DNA of 64,000 nt from Pseudophaeomoniella oleicola (lineage: Eukaryota > Ascomycota > Eurotiomycetes > Phaeomoniellales > Phaeomoniellaceae). Positions 33,677-45,221 of the stretch are shown piece after piece (the first letter of the stretch is position 1; each line of letters opens with the position of its first letter). The notes under the pieces are model-generated. The model searched no databases. It was given only the letters and a program-made list of their open reading frames with translations, and had not been told where the DNA came from. The stretch lies in assembly GCA_003868215.1 (NCBI GenBank), contig QWDQ01000005.1:1-64000 (forward strand). The letters are read 5' to 3'. A program made the translations under genes and the position numbers.

Positions 33677-36179
33677 ACCGAGATAGAGTCTCTCACCACG
33701 GCGCCCAGTGTGACAAGTGCTCCCGCTGCCGGCAGTGGGAGCGGCGGCGGAAGCAACCATCCTGGGTTCGGGAGTCCAACGAGTCCAACGAATCCAACAC
33801 TTCCAAGGCCAGCAACCAGTGATGGTCGCAAGCGTGATGCGTCCCTCGCAGGACTTGATAGCTCCCCTGGAAGCATTGATTCACGCGAAGTAGATAACTT
33901 GGAAGATCAACAGACCCAAGATGATAAGAAACGACAACCAGTGAAGAGAGCATGCAACGAATGCCGGCAACAGAAGGTGAGTCATACCACGACCACGACG
34001 ACACCACTGAAACATTGGGCATCTATTAACAGCTGCACAGTTAAAGTGCGATGTTGTACAAGACCCCTTCACGACTTGCTCACGCTGCCGCCGCTTGAAC
34101 CTCGAGTGCAAGATTGAGAACAACTTCAAGAGAATTGGCAAACGTTCGCGAAATGCCGAAATGGAGCGAGAAATTGTTTCCCTAAGGAGACAATTGGCAG
34201 AGCAACAGGCGCGGCTTAGCCAAGCAGACAGTCAGCTCCAATCGAATGGGGTGCAACGGTCTGCAAATGCTTATGGGCAGACGTTGTCGCAAGCACAGCT
34301 GGATCAGTGGGGAACGTCCCATGAAGCCGTGGCGAGCTTGTTAGACCTCCGCAGCGGGTTGGATGGTTCAAACGGCTTTTCAAGGACCCCGAGTGGGCAG
34401 GCATCGCCGTCAAAAAAGATTGAAGATGTCAGAGTCGCTCAGGATAAAGTGGGAGAGCTTTTCAACCTATTCTTCACTTTCTACCATCCGTTCTTGCCTT
34501 TCCTGAGTCAGGACAAAAGCCCAGAAGCCTACTATACCATGTCGCCTTTGCTCTTCTGGACTATCATCAGTGTCGGCGCTCGACGATACAGTGTTGACCC
34601 GTCCCTCCTAACGTCCCTTTCTGGGCCTGTCAATCGGCTTGTCTGGAGCACTCTAGCAGACGTACCACAAAGTTATCATGTTGTCAAAGCCTTGTGTTTG
34701 CTCTGCACTTGGCCCTTCCCAACCAGCAGTACCAGTACAGATCCAACATTTATTTTCTGTGGTATGATGATGCAGGTTGCAATCCAAATAGGTCTTCATC
34801 GCCCTAGTCACGCACAAGACTTCAGCAAGTTCAGGATCGAACTTCGGGAAGAAGAACTAAAGGACCGAGTTACTACTTGGGCTGTCTGCAATATAGTAGC
34901 ACAGCGTGTGTCTACGGGCTATGGGCAGCCTTCGAGCACCGACTTTGACTACACACTGACAGCATCCGCGGCTGCTGCAGATCCAAACTTCGCTTTGCCG
35001 ACCACTATTCAAAATCCCTTACTCATTGAACAATTTGCCGACAAGGTGACGAATGCCCTTTACTCCAATCGTAACGATCCGCTTGGGCTTTGCAAAGATG
35101 GCGAACGTGTACATCTGGTGAAGTTCCTGGTGCGGGAATTTGACGAATTAGAAGACAAATTGTCTGGCATCGTATCCCCAATCACTAATATCTACCTACG
35201 TGCAGCAGCAATGCACCTACGTCTGAGCGTTTTCTTTTCATCGTCAAGTCTGCCATCTTACCATGAAGATCTTTTGGCTCTGTATATGGCGACGACCGCA
35301 TTCCTGGAAGCGTGTCTGAATCTCGATCAACAGCCGACGGCAACAAGTCTAGCCGCCGATGGGACTCTAAATATGGACTCTATAAGTCTGTTGTATAGCA
35401 CCAATTATATATATCAGATGATGCTTGCAGCCGGTTTTGTGTTGTTCAAACTCAAGAACAGCCATTCTGCTCGCCGGGTGATCGATCTTGAGTATACGAA
35501 GGAAATATTCCTGAAGACGATTTGGGCAATACGAAACATTAGTGCTGCACCTAATGATCTTCCCCAACGATTGGCCGAAGTACTGGCCCAGTTGTGGAAG
35601 CATGGCGGAGTCTCCCCAGCAGCTCAAGATGAAGAATACAGTGCTTCTACAAGGACGGGGACTCAGGCTCAGGGCAACGTCGCCGACTCTGATGAGGACT
35701 TGCAGCTCAAGGTCAAATGTCGGAACTCCATGTCTCTTGTCTACGACGCCGTGTGGAGGTGGCGAGAAGACTTCATGAAGAGAGGTAACTCTTTTGACAG
35801 TGAGTTGCCATCTACATTATATGCTGTTTGATATACTGATGTTTTCATAGCCTTCCTGAAGAACCCAACTGATCCCGCGACTGCGGCGGAGTCCAGTGCC
35901 TCGAGCATGTCCACCGGCTCAGGTAACGGGGTTGTTGACACCGCACTGACCGGCTCTTTGGCACCGAGTATGGTTGCAGGTATGGCGGGTATGCCTACTG
36001 GTATGGGTAATTTTCCCGTTGGAGTTGGGGGTATGGGCTACGGAGATGTCAACGCCAACTATGAAGTCTTTGATCCTCTCAATTGGATGTTGGACGGTTT
36101 GGTCGATTTTCCATATTCATCTATTGCAATGCAAGGTCTCGACCCGAGTGCCGCTGGCGCTGGCACAGGACTAGGATAA
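33677..36179 (+). CDS. Zn2Cys6 transcription factor, Leu3/LeuB-like; 5' end unresolved
   Basis: Exons from at least 33677 (or a splice site just inside it) to 33976, then 34041-35799 and 35851-36179 give about 795 codons in phase. The zinc cluster is split by the 64-bp first intron: KRACNECRQQK joins LKCDVVQDPFTTCSRC. Spacing is C-x2-C-x6-C-x9-C-x2-C-x6-C; the long third loop and the following FKRIGKRSRNAEMEREI are marks of the Leu3/War1 branch rather than Gal4. A coiled coil (REIVSLRRQLAEQQARL) follows, then a fungal regulatory domain, and a Gly/Met-rich C-terminal exon with acidic-hydrophobic LNWMLDGLVDFP, a likely activation domain. Leu3 in yeast controls branched-chain amino acid genes in response to isopropylmalate. 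No in-frame ATG exists upstream of the zinc cluster before a stop at 33674, so the true start must be spliced on from upstream. Confidence 0.82.
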
Positions 36180-37097
36180 ATAATGCACTACTGCCGGTGA
36201 AGGCCGGATTCTGTTCCTTTTTGAAAAGCAACTTGGTCCCTATACCCAATATCACGTGAGCGTGTCGATGAATTATCTACCACCACCATGTATTGACAAC
36301 CTTCACATTGTCTAACGTACTTGATCCTGTTTGTTCACTTGCATTGTATAGAGCCATTGCCAGGACGAATCATATAAAAGAAACATCTGCAACCTTTCTT
36401 TGTCGTCACTCGAGCTCAAGCATTTCTTTATTGCTATGTCGACCGCTGCCTTGATAAGTAGAGCGGTTGACGCTTATCTTGGAGCTAAGTCATATCAGTG
36501 GACGTGTCGCCGCATGCGGCCATCTCTGCCAAGCCAAGGCCTGGGCTATACCGTTCGCAACACCATCACGTTCACTTTCTTTCATCATCACATCCACGAC
36601 AAACAAAGCAATCCATGCCGGTGTCCCATCTTGACTGATGTTGGCAGTGATGATTGTCCACCAACTCGGCATAATTACACGCAGCAGAGAACAGGAAAAT
36701 GAGCGTCTTGCAGCTTCTGTGCCAGGGAAAATATCGTGAAACGTTTGATGAGAGCGTAACTGATATGCTGCCTGAGGAGCATGATCTTCGTCGAGATGTG
36801 CTGATCAAAGACTGTTCGATCGTAAAGAGATGACCTCGATGTCCTTGTCTCCAAAACTGTGGAGGAGGTGTCGTCGTGAGGGAAACGGCTCCGTATTTCA
36901 GAGCATTCCGGCCTTGCATTCCTTTGCTTGCTATGGTCCACCGGCACCATACCTAGGTCCAAATTGCACATCAATGGAAATCGAATGACTATGTAATTGC
37001 TTTGTTTCTTCCATCGTTTCTGTTTCTTTACTTCTCATCTTCCCAACCCTTCTTACAGTGCACTGAGAACCGTCAACCTGGACGCTTTCGGCTCAAA
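36180..37097. other. Intergenic between Leu3-like gene and small membrane protein gene
   Basis: 918 bp with a 3' flank on the left and a 5' flank on the right. Short open frames on both strands are unrecognised and not called. Confidence 0.5.
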
Positions 37098-37655
37098 ATG
37101 GCTCAAAACGTGAGCATGACATGGATGAGGGCCTTCCTATTCCTCCTCGTCGGTCTATCTGCCTCAGTGACTGCTCTACCCGTTCCTTCTATTCCTGCTG
37201 CCGCAACCTGGGTCAACGGTGCTGGAACTTCTGAAGCTGACTCCGAGACTCAACCATCCTCGAGGTAGGCCATTCTTCCATTCCTTCGAGTAATGATTTC
37301 TAACAGCACGTACAGCTCGGACTCAACATGGAACGACTTCTTCGGCTCCTCTATATATGACTTTATGTCCTTTCCAGTCCGCCATTGGGCACTTGTCTTC
37401 TGTATAGCTGGACCTTGTCTTCTATTAGGCGGCATAATCGTGCACCTCAACCGACAGAGAAAGGCACTTCACGAACGACAACTGGAGATGGATCTACACC
37501 GATTCAGAATAGCGCAAATTGAACAGCAACGGACCGAAGAAATGGAGTCTGAAATGCGACAACTGGCGAAGCTTGGAGTTGACCCGAGCCGCGTTCGAAT
37601 GATCGAGCCTGGAGTATATGTTGAGACGGATGGTAGCGACGACGATTATGACTAG
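37098..37655 (+). CDS. Small single-pass membrane protein with signal peptide and cytoplasmic coiled coil, unknown function
   Basis: Two exons (37098-37264, 37316-37655; 51-bp intron) give 168 aa. I start at MAQNVSMTWMRAFLFLLVG because it opens a good signal peptide (cleavage near SVTALPV). A short Ser/Thr-rich outside part follows, then one membrane helix (WALVFCIAGPCLLLGGIIV) and a charged cytoplasmic helix (RQRKALHERQLEMDLHR through EMESEMRQLAKLG) likely to form a coiled coil, ending in an acidic DGSDDDYD. It resembles no family I can name. Its layout (signal peptide, short ectodomain, single helix, cytoplasmic tail) is shared with the larger protein encoded 820 bp downstream on the same strand. 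Confidence 0.75.
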
Positions 37656-38476
37656 ACTTACATATGAGGGGGCCTTTAAATCTTTGTAAATACGTCAAGC
37701 TACACAGCACATGTACTCATCGTTCCGTATATTCTTCAGTATCATGCTCGCCTCAGCTTTCTTACTTTCGACCGTTCAACATTGTTTACATCTATCCAGA
37801 TTCAGCAGGGTTGGAGTGTAGACCACGTGTGTGGTAGATTACTGCTGCAAGGGGAGACATCGTGGGCATGGATCCAATAAGCCTCACTACAACCGGATAA
37901 GAGAGAAACAATGATGCGGGCCGTACTTCAAGGACCCACGACAACAACTGGTCGATTTGCGCCTCATCAACGCCTACCCTGTTACGACAACGGTCCTTGA
38001 TCAATCGTACGTCGACCTGGTATCTAATTTGAAGGCATGACCCTTGACCTGACTCCAGAAATATTCTCCCAAGACAATGCCCGAAACCTGAAAATGCTCG
38101 ACTCTCGGTCGGAATCGTAGGGTAACTAATCTACCGCAACATTCCCACAGTACATTCTTCGCGACTCAACCCTTTCCCACGCGCATTGGAATCATCCGAT
38201 GGCATGAAAAACAAGCAGAACCAGGTAAGCCTTGTTCAGGATGACTGAGAATTCATTATCGTCGTCGCTTTTCTCTTCTGTCAGTTGCTCCTATCACTTC
38301 TTTCTCTCTTTCGAGTCCTCGTCGTCATTCGTTACCGTGTAGTCTTCTTTGCCTTTTGAGCCAGGTAGTGCTCGTCCATTCATTAGTAGAACCTATTCTT
38401 CTACGCACCGCCAGTCCTTACAGATAGCTGCTCTATTTCCTTGTCCGGAACTTTTTCTGTTGCCAAAATTCTACAC
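37656..38476. other. Intergenic between two membrane-protein genes
   Basis: 821 bp, CT-rich toward the right end (38260-38420) as in many fungal leaders. No gene seen. Confidence 0.5.
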
Positions 38477-39868
38477 ATGCGTCCAGCTTTGCTATTGCGG
38501 AGCTTTGCTCTCACGGCATTGGCGACCCTGCCACTGGTGTCTTCGGTGCCGGTCCCGGATGCACGAGCATCGATCGAAGGCAATGAGGCGGGATTCGATA
38601 GCGGTACGGTCAGCTATAGCACAGGATCTAGCTACCCTCCCGCATCGACCTCAGCCTCGGCCGTGGCGACCTCCACGCCAGCAGCGGTTGCGAACAATGT
38701 CTCGCTTACGACAGAACTCCCAGTATCCGTTCCAACCCAAAACTCGTGGGTCGAAGCAACTCTAGATTATACTGAGGCGCAGCGCTCCGCTCTCGATCAT
38801 TTGACCTACAATTTCCGCCAAGATGGCCTCGATGCTATCTCAGCGCTTACTTTTGCGAATATTATGGAATTTCAAGAATCGCTATATGAGAAGCTCAATT
38901 CAGAACTCAACACCCGGTTCGATACAGTCGGAAGCAAGCAGATTCTGATCATTGCTCTGATCGCTGGAGGACTAGGCGGCTTTCTTCTCTGTGGCCTCCT
39001 GTATGCCCTTGTTGTCTCCATCCGATGCTGTCATAACAGAAGCCGTGCTCGAAAACAACGCAAGTTGGAAGAACGCAACTCCTTCACCATGGTCAGCCCG
39101 TCCTCTCGACGCAGCCGCAGCCTCCGTAAGGGTGAGAAAAACGGCGAAAGGTTCCCAATTGACAGCACACCAACCCCCGTGCGAGCGCCTGCTGCAATGT
39201 CAAAGTTCGAAGCACACGAGCTCAACGACCGCCGTCCACCCACACCTTCATCATCCCGTGGCGCTGCACCAGCTTATTCAGGTCCCCAGACCCCGACGCC
39301 ACGTTACACCAGTCTCACCTCATCCCAAGCCCCGCGTCTGACCATCCCCGCGATCCCCTCCTCCCTGACTAGTGACGTCTTAGCCGCAACAGGCGGTGGT
39401 CCCAACGCCAAGCAGTCACGCCAATCTACCGCCGGCCGCACTTCAATCTCCGACATCCTGGCCGAGTTCGACTTTGACGTCGACGAAGACGAGAACAGCA
39501 ACAACAGCAGCAACAGCAACGACGCGAAGTCTCACCACGACGACACCAGCACCAGCACCACCCTCAACAAATTCCCCAGCGTCAACAGCTTCAATACCCA
39601 CCCTAACACCCACAACGGCTACCGCCTGCACCACCACCAGCAGCAGCAGCACCACCACCACCCACCAGTTCCCACCAACGAGTCCTCGTGGACCCTCGGC
39701 ACAAGTGCCACGACCAACACGTTCGGTACCCACCGCATCAGCGAGGAGGGCAGCCAAATCGGGATCATGACCGGTAAGGACGTCAGCGCGGGTAATGGTG
39801 GAGCTCCTCCGAGGGGTGAGCGACGTGACGGGAAGTTTTATAGGAAGAGTAGGATTATGCCCATGTAG
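38477..39868 (+). CDS. Single-pass membrane protein with Ser/Thr-rich ectodomain and long disordered cytoplasmic tail, unknown function
   Basis: One exon, 463 aa from the first ATG of the frame at 38477. A signal peptide (MRPALLLRSFALTALATLPL) leads into a Ser/Thr/Ala-rich stretch open to O-glycosylation, then a helical ectodomain segment (DYTEAQRSALDHLTYNFRQ to NTRFDTVGSKQ). The membrane helix at about residues 155-180 (ILIIALIAGGLGGFLLCGLL) is followed by a Cys-Cys pair, possibly palmitoylated, and basic residues. The tail is disordered with SP/TP sites, an acidic Asn/Ser-rich part and a His/Gln run near residue 395. The layout recalls fungal cell-wall stress sensors, but the WSC cysteine domain is absent. 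It may be a sensor or membrane anchor; this is inference. Confidence 0.8.
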   Translation: MRPALLLRSFALTALATLPLVSSVPVPDARASIEGNEAGFDSGTVSYSTGSSYPPASTSASAVATSTPAAVANNVSLTTELPVSVPTQNSWVEATLDYTEAQRSALDHLTYNFRQDGLDAISALTFANIMEFQESLYEKLNSELNTRFDTVGSKQILIIALIAGGLGGFLLCGLLYALVVSIRCCHNRSRARKQRKLEERNSFTMVSPSSRRSRSLRKGEKNGERFPIDSTPTPVRAPAAMSKFEAHELNDRRPPTPSSSRGAAPAYSGPQTPTPRYTSLTSSQAPRLTIPAIPSSLTSDVLAATGGGPNAKQSRQSTAGRTSISDILAEFDFDVDEDENSNNSSNSNDAKSHHDDTSTSTTLNKFPSVNSFNTHPNTHNGYRLHHHQQQQHHHHPPVPTNESSWTLGTSATTNTFGTHRISEEGSQIGIMTGKDVSAGNGGAPPRGERRDGKFYRKSRIMPM

Positions 39869-40768
39869 ACGTTTGACTATGATGAGGATGTTGCTGTGGA
39901 CGGGTCGTACCGTATTTGCTTTTTTTCGGGAATCTTGGAAATGAGATGAGATGATATGATGGTCACTCTGTGTAATATTGTGTGGTTGAGTTGAAAGGTA
40001 CACGTTACGTCCATGAAAGAAGATCAGATGATTTGGATTGAGGTTGACTTTGATTGGATACTACATCAAGAATTTGATTTTAATTGTTGGGAAATCTTTA
40101 AAATTCATAATTCTTTGGACAATATATAATTCTACTGGTGGTGATGAGTGCGTCTCAATAGTTTCCCCTAGTATTGATGAGTGGTTGACTGTTTTTACAT
40201 CTCCTCTATGGAATTGTAGGGTGTCGCACATGGACAAATTGGTTTGATACCATCTTGTACCATGCGACTCTGTCAGAAGAATAAGGTGCATATGCAACGC
40301 AGTAAAATGCCTGAGTCTTGCTTCCAAATTTTCATGGAGGCAATATGGCACAAGCTTGCTTTGACCTTTTGGACCGTGGAGTATATGCTCTCCATAGATC
40401 TCCCGCCGAACGGACTACCCATAGCCCAGTCTGCTCGATGTCTCTATCGAATACGGAGAAGTGTGTGACTCAAAAGCACTTCGGGGCGGGTGAGTAGTTC
40501 CGATGCAGGCCCAGCGTAAGATAAAGGTCATTGGCTCCTAGCACGGACATAGAGAGGACTTCGGAGCTCATTTCATGGCGCTCTCAGTGACAGAATATCG
40601 GTGAAAGCTCCCTTCTGGACTGAGCCTGCGTCTAGTCGGAGATCCAATGTCCCCGGATATTGCAGAGTTGCTAGTGTTCTCTTCTTCCCAATACCAGCTT
40701 GGTGAAATTTCAAGAACTTGATACACACCGTAGTCACTTGTGTTCATCGGAACAGCAACCGTCGGACA
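39869..40768. other. Convergent intergenic region
   Basis: 900 bp between the 3' ends of the membrane-protein gene and ssu72. Two short AT-leaning open frames on opposite strands around 40040-40350 are unrecognised. No feature called. Confidence 0.5.
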
Positions 40769-41641
40769 TTACAGCCAGCCCAATGTCCACAATGCCGGCA
40801 GATTTGGCCACTTCTCTTGCCATGTGGCTAGAATTTCAGGGACCTTTTCGTCGAACCCTTGCCTTGCAGCCCCTCTCCCCTGCTCCCAGCCTTCTGTACC
40901 ATTTGCCATCCGTTCTTCCGCGGCCGCAGCATTCAACATATCTGCAAGCTCTAGAATTGCTCTCCCTCCTACCAGGGCCTCCTCGTTGTTATCTTTGATG
41001 TCAATGTTGAAGACATGGACGGGTCGATTTAGGGGGGCGCCTCGATCAAGCAAGTTGTCGACCACAGCGTCCCAACATCGCTCCTCGCAAGTAATGACAA
41101 CATCTACAGTCCCACCTTCCGTACCGATTGAGCCTTTGTCGCCTTTCTCTTGGCGATCTAGACGTGGCTGACCTGGGACCCAGTCTTGGAATCTCTCAGG
41201 ACCCCATTTAAGGTTACGATTACGGTCGAGCATGGTCAGCAAACCGTTGTTCTTGTACAGGCGGGCATCTTGCGAGTAGAGCTGCTCGTACATCTGATTG
41301 TAAGACGTGGTATTGAAATTGTAGACATTTGGCTGCGAGATAGAGGGTCCTGGTAACCGAACCAGAGAACCAGTTCCAAATGAGACAACGGGATAAGGGT
41401 TCGGTGCCAACGCAAGACGCAAATGCGCTTCCATGCTCCGATTGTTGTTGGACGCGCATACCGTGCAGAACTTCAATTTGAAAGACGCTTTGTCGGGACC
41501 CGTCGTAGGCGTCTGTCCGTTCGTATCACTGGCTCCATCTAAGGACACGGGGGACGCAGCAACTGGAGGGGGAGGAGGTGGTGGCTGTGGCGGCGTAGCA
41601 GTTCGAGGGGCTAGCCGGGCAAGTCGAGGATCGGACGACAT
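40769..41641 (-). CDS. ssu72: Ssu72 RNA polymerase II CTD phosphatase
   Basis: A single exon of 290 aa. After a proline-rich N-terminal extension of about 50 residues, typical of filamentous fungi, comes [19 protein letters not shown] with the C-x5-R-S phosphatase loop (C62 nucleophile, R68). Downstream are [33 protein letters not shown] and [20 protein letters not shown], and the family-typical [17 protein letters not shown], ending [10 protein letters not shown]. Ssu72 removes phosphate from Ser5 and Ser7 of the polymerase II CTD and works with the cleavage and polyadenylation factor in 3'-end formation. The gene is diverged 2.2 kb from the Nbp2-like gene. Confidence 0.97.
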   Translation of the reverse strand: MSSDPRLARLAPRTATPPQPPPPPPPVAASPVSLDGASDTNGQTPTTGPDKASFKLKFCTVCASNNNRSMEAHLRLALAPNPYPVVSFGTGSLVRLPGPSISQPNVYNFNTTSYNQMYEQLYSQDARLYKNNGLLTMLDRNRNLKWGPERFQDWVPGQPRLDRQEKGDKGSIGTEGGTVDVVITCEERCWDAVVDNLLDRGAPLNRPVHVFNIDIKDNNEEALVGGRAILELADMLNAAAAEERMANGTEGWEQGRGAARQGFDEKVPEILATWQEKWPNLPALWTLGWL

Positions 41642-43817
41642 AGCGACAGGAGAGACACAGCGAGAATTGTCCAGTGTACAGCTGGTAATCCGTAGGTTTT
41701 GAGGACGAATCTCACACGGTCATAATCAGAGATGATTGACGATTGGAGGAATGTAGGCACTGCCCTGAGACTTCAGATCAGCATCGCAGACACCAGGATC
41801 GTATGCAGACAGGATCAGGTCAGGGAGACATGGTAAGTCAGTTCAATGTATTTGCGTATTTTTGTGGTTTATCCCCATGAGGTGTCGGACAGCTCCAATA
41901 TTAATTGATCATCATACAAGTACGCGCAGAATGCGGAAACAGGAATCGGGACGAGGAGGATGGATACGTACTCTCATCATGTAGCCCAACCCATTCAAGA
42001 GGAGTCTACAGCGTAAATTCCGGAGTTGAATACGTGCCTGGTCGTCCGTGAGTGAGCTCGAATGTTGGAAATTTCGCAAAGTGAGGTACAAACGGACCGT
42101 GATGTTTTTCAAGAGTGGAGATTCTTACTGTTGGAGTAGGAAGGTCGAAGTTGAGGTTTGGTGTAATTACGACCGAATAGCTGGTTTACCTTACCTTAGC
42201 TACAACAAGCGCTTATTAAGACATACACGTTCACCTAGACCTTCCCTGGAGGATGCCCAGCGGCCAATGTAGATAAGCAGCGATGATCTCTAAGATTTGT
42301 TTGGTGTCCTGCTCTAGGTATCCCTTTGATGGCCAAGTTGATTCTTTGGACCTTACTCTTGGGCATGTCCAGCTACTATAGGTAACGTCTCGAGTCCCTT
42401 AGGTTATCACTGATTGATTATACACGTCCAGCTAAACCACAGCATACTTATATTAAGCTAGGTGTAGTAGACATCAAAGTAAGTCAATGAAGACACTCCA
42501 AAAATTACGGACGAAGCATCAGTAAGACTGGATTGGACGAGAGCAAGGACAGCGTGCATGTGCTGGAGGTGCATTACTGTACATTAGCTCTTGACATGAA
42601 ACGCTCGTCTCTCCCTTGCAGTGGAGGCATATGGTGACCCTCTTTCAACCCGACCGTTGCATTCAGACTACAACGTTGTGTGTATGTACCTCAACTAACG
42701 AGAGAGAAGATCATAAGCGGTGTACTAATTACAAGGTAGAGAAGAGAACAATATTGTGACTCTGTTTGCCGCCATCATGTCCGAGGTGTGATGTTGCATC
42801 TTCAATAGTGATACTCGGAATCTATGCCCTCTGGCTCGGTGCAGGGACTGACTACCTAGGTAGGTACCTACGAAGATGTCCAAGGCTCCCTTTATGAGCG
42901 ACTCACACTGAATCCCTTGCCTGTCCTCTGCCCTGCTAAGGTAATACTAAGTGTACTGTACTGGAGGTCTTGTGCCCCTGCTCCCACTCTCTCCCCTCCA
43001 ACTTTTGTCCCCCGTCAGTGTTTTCGTTGTTGATTATTGATGTACAGTATATTCTGTTTCCTCACATACCCTGTTCCCTGAGCGTTGAAACGTGGCACAC
43101 AGGGGAGCAACACCCGCATATGTCGGCGTTGATGTCGGTGTCTGTGTCGGTGTCTCTCTCCTAAATACCTTTCTATCAGTTATACATAATTACTGTACAT
43201 ACCTTGAAACTTTCCCCCCAATTCGGGTAGACCACCCGCCTATTATTAGATTTCACCGGATCCGAATCATAAAGTCGATTGCTGGCTTCACCAACTACAA
43301 CACAAGTGTTTTCCTTCTCAGTTCTACCAATAGCATCTCAGCTCATCGTTACATATTACATTGGATCTGTCCGCATCCTCACAATCAATTTGTCCGCTAG
43401 CTCTTTGGACGGCTGTCACCTTGGACCCTCGCTGTGTGGTCAGGACAAGCCTAACTTAGCCGCCCGCTCGGTAGGCTCACCTGGACCCTGGTTGGGACGA
43501 ACAGATCTGAAGCGCTTCCATCTTGTCGGATTCACCAAATCCAGTCCGTCTATCTTTCTACTCATAATAACTTGCCTGCGCAACGCCGCGACGCCTGATA
43601 CGGTGCTTGTTCTACGCGCTTGTTATATTCCAGCTGTGTTTGGTTGCGGCGCGGCCTTGGTCTGTTCCATCAACCCTGGTGTCGGTCAACCTGGTCAAAG
43701 CGCAGGCGTGTGAGTCGTGGGTTACCTCTAGATGTTCTTGATGCGCATGGACAAAGAAAAGTCTTCATAAAGGTCCTCGTCCTCTCTAACGCTACCTTGG
43801 CAACGCCGACCGAAAAC
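41642..43817. other. Divergent intergenic region between ssu72 and Nbp2-like gene
   Basis: 2.2 kb holding both promoters. A cluster of CCTAGG/GGTACC palindromes lies at 42853-42870. The 600 bp before 43818 remain open in places (43279-43713 and the frame leading into the Nbp2-like ATG), which points to a long leader with upstream ORFs rather than a separate gene. Confidence 0.5.
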
Positions 43818-45221
43818 ATGGCGGCGGCCGTTTCGTCGGACAATCCGACTGCATCGGCTTCGACTGCATCACCCCCTTCGGCGAGTCCTAGCAACACCCG
43901 ACCACCCACGACAACGGCAAGACGAGCGAGCACACAACGACCGCTATCCTATGCCAGCAAACGAATGTCTACCTACTCGTCCACATCGAAAACATCAAAC
44001 AAACCCAATTCAAGGCCTGCCTCCCATGTCTTCTCCCTCTTTCATCCCGGCCTGCCTTACACCTTGGTGCGCGACTTTGCATTCCCGCCAAACCATCCAC
44101 AACATCATGGGCCGCCGCCCAATTCAGGGCTATCAACGCCAGCGAGTGAGACAAGGCGGTTGTCAGATCCTGCCATGACAAGTTGGGATGACGCAAAAGA
44201 ACAATGGTCGGCGCAACCACCGTGGACGACGGAGAACAACCCTTCGTCTGCACACTCTAGAGAGCAACTCCCTGCCATGACATTTACAGACGGAGGGCCG
44301 CCGTATAGCGAGGACGACGACCTTCACTCTCCTGTGGTCACGACAGCACGGCACAGAAAGAACAAGTCCTCTACCAACAGCAACAGCAAGGGCAATGGCG
44401 ATAATAGGGGCTCTTTCGTGGGTATGAACCGGGATGGTAGCGAGACATATTATGTGAACGAAGGCAGTTATGGTGATGAGGCAGACGGTCCCGGAGGCGA
44501 GCTTGTCACATATCCAGCGGACCAAGCGCGGCATTCACATCTGATGCCAAACTACCACCAACACCCAGGAACCAAGGAAGAACCTCGTGGACGTTTCTAC
44601 GATGCTTCGGATTCAGAAGAAGATGATCCACGATTTTCTAGAAATTACTCCTTTACCATTGCGTCTCCTGACGAGGAGATGCATGGCAAAGCCGTAGCCC
44701 TTTTTGACTTCACGAGCGAACACGAAAATGAATTGCCCCTGAAAGAAGGGCAAGTAATCCTGGTGTCTTATCGACATGGGCAAGGTTGGCTTGTCGCCGA
44801 GGATCCCAAAACGGGGGAAAGCGGACTGGTGCCGGAAGAGTTTGTGCGATTACTACGTGATATCGAAGGTGGCCTGAACGGACTTGAAAAGGTACAGAGT
44901 CAAATGGAAGGACTCGCTGTTGTACCCCCGAATGGCACGTCCGAGAGCACGGATATATTGAGTCCTGCGTCGGTAGCACCCGAGGTGGCTGCAGCACCAA
45001 CTGTGTCGAGCGCCGAAGGGGTCAAACAGCATACCCCTCATGTTAGTAACGGTGGCACTGGGGAGAAGGAGAAGCTACCGGCAGTACAGAGCAGCTTCTC
45101 TACCAGCAGCAAGGACCTTGATCCCTATCCTCTTCACGGAGTTGTCGGGAAGGACAAAGAGAAGAAAGAAGAAGAAGACGAGCATGATGGCAGCGAGTCC
45201 AGTCAGGAGGATAGTAGTTAG
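43818..45221 (+). CDS. SH3-domain adaptor, Nbp2/Skb5-like
   Basis: One exon, 467 aa from the ATG at 43818; the frame is open upstream of it but that part reads as leader sequence. The first 290 residues are Ser/Thr/Pro-rich, with HVFSLFHPGLPYTLVRDFAF as the most ordered piece. The SH3 domain spans about 291-347 and has the expected ALFDF, E-N-E-L, QGWLVAE and GLVPEEFVRLL motifs. A disordered Glu/Lys-rich tail follows. The SH3 sequence and its position in a long disordered protein match yeast Nbp2 and fission yeast Skb5, adaptors that bring PP2C phosphatase to MAP kinase cascades and bind PAK kinases. An Rck2-type kinase gene from the same stress pathway lies elsewhere in the window, probably by coincidence. 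Confidence 0.85.
   Translation: MAAAVSSDNPTASASTASPPSASPSNTRPPTTTARRASTQRPLSYASKRMSTYSSTSKTSNKPNSRPASHVFSLFHPGLPYTLVRDFAFPPNHPQHHGPPPNSGLSTPASETRRLSDPAMTSWDDAKEQWSAQPPWTTENNPSSAHSREQLPAMTFTDGGPPYSEDDDLHSPVVTTARHRKNKSSTNSNSKGNGDNRGSFVGMNRDGSETYYVNEGSYGDEADGPGGELVTYPADQARHSHLMPNYHQHPGTKEEPRGRFYDASDSEEDDPRFSRNYSFTIASPDEEMHGKAVALFDFTSEHENELPLKEGQVILVSYRHGQGWLVAEDPKTGESGLVPEEFVRLLRDIEGGLNGLEKVQSQMEGLAVVPPNGTSESTDILSPASVAPEVAAAPTVSSAEGVKQHTPHVSNGGTGEKEKLPAVQSSFSTSSKDLDPYPLHGVVGKDKEKKEEEDEHDGSESSQEDSS

Noticed and set aside
39443-40003. Minus-strand open frame of 186 codons over the membrane-protein gene end
   Set aside because: Its valine-rich translation is the reverse of the His/Asn/Thr repeats of the coding strand.
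43620-43817. In-frame N-terminal extension of the Nbp2-like protein
   Set aside because: The extension reads as CT-rich leader sequence; the ATG at 43818 has a good context and starts a typical low-complexity N-terminus.
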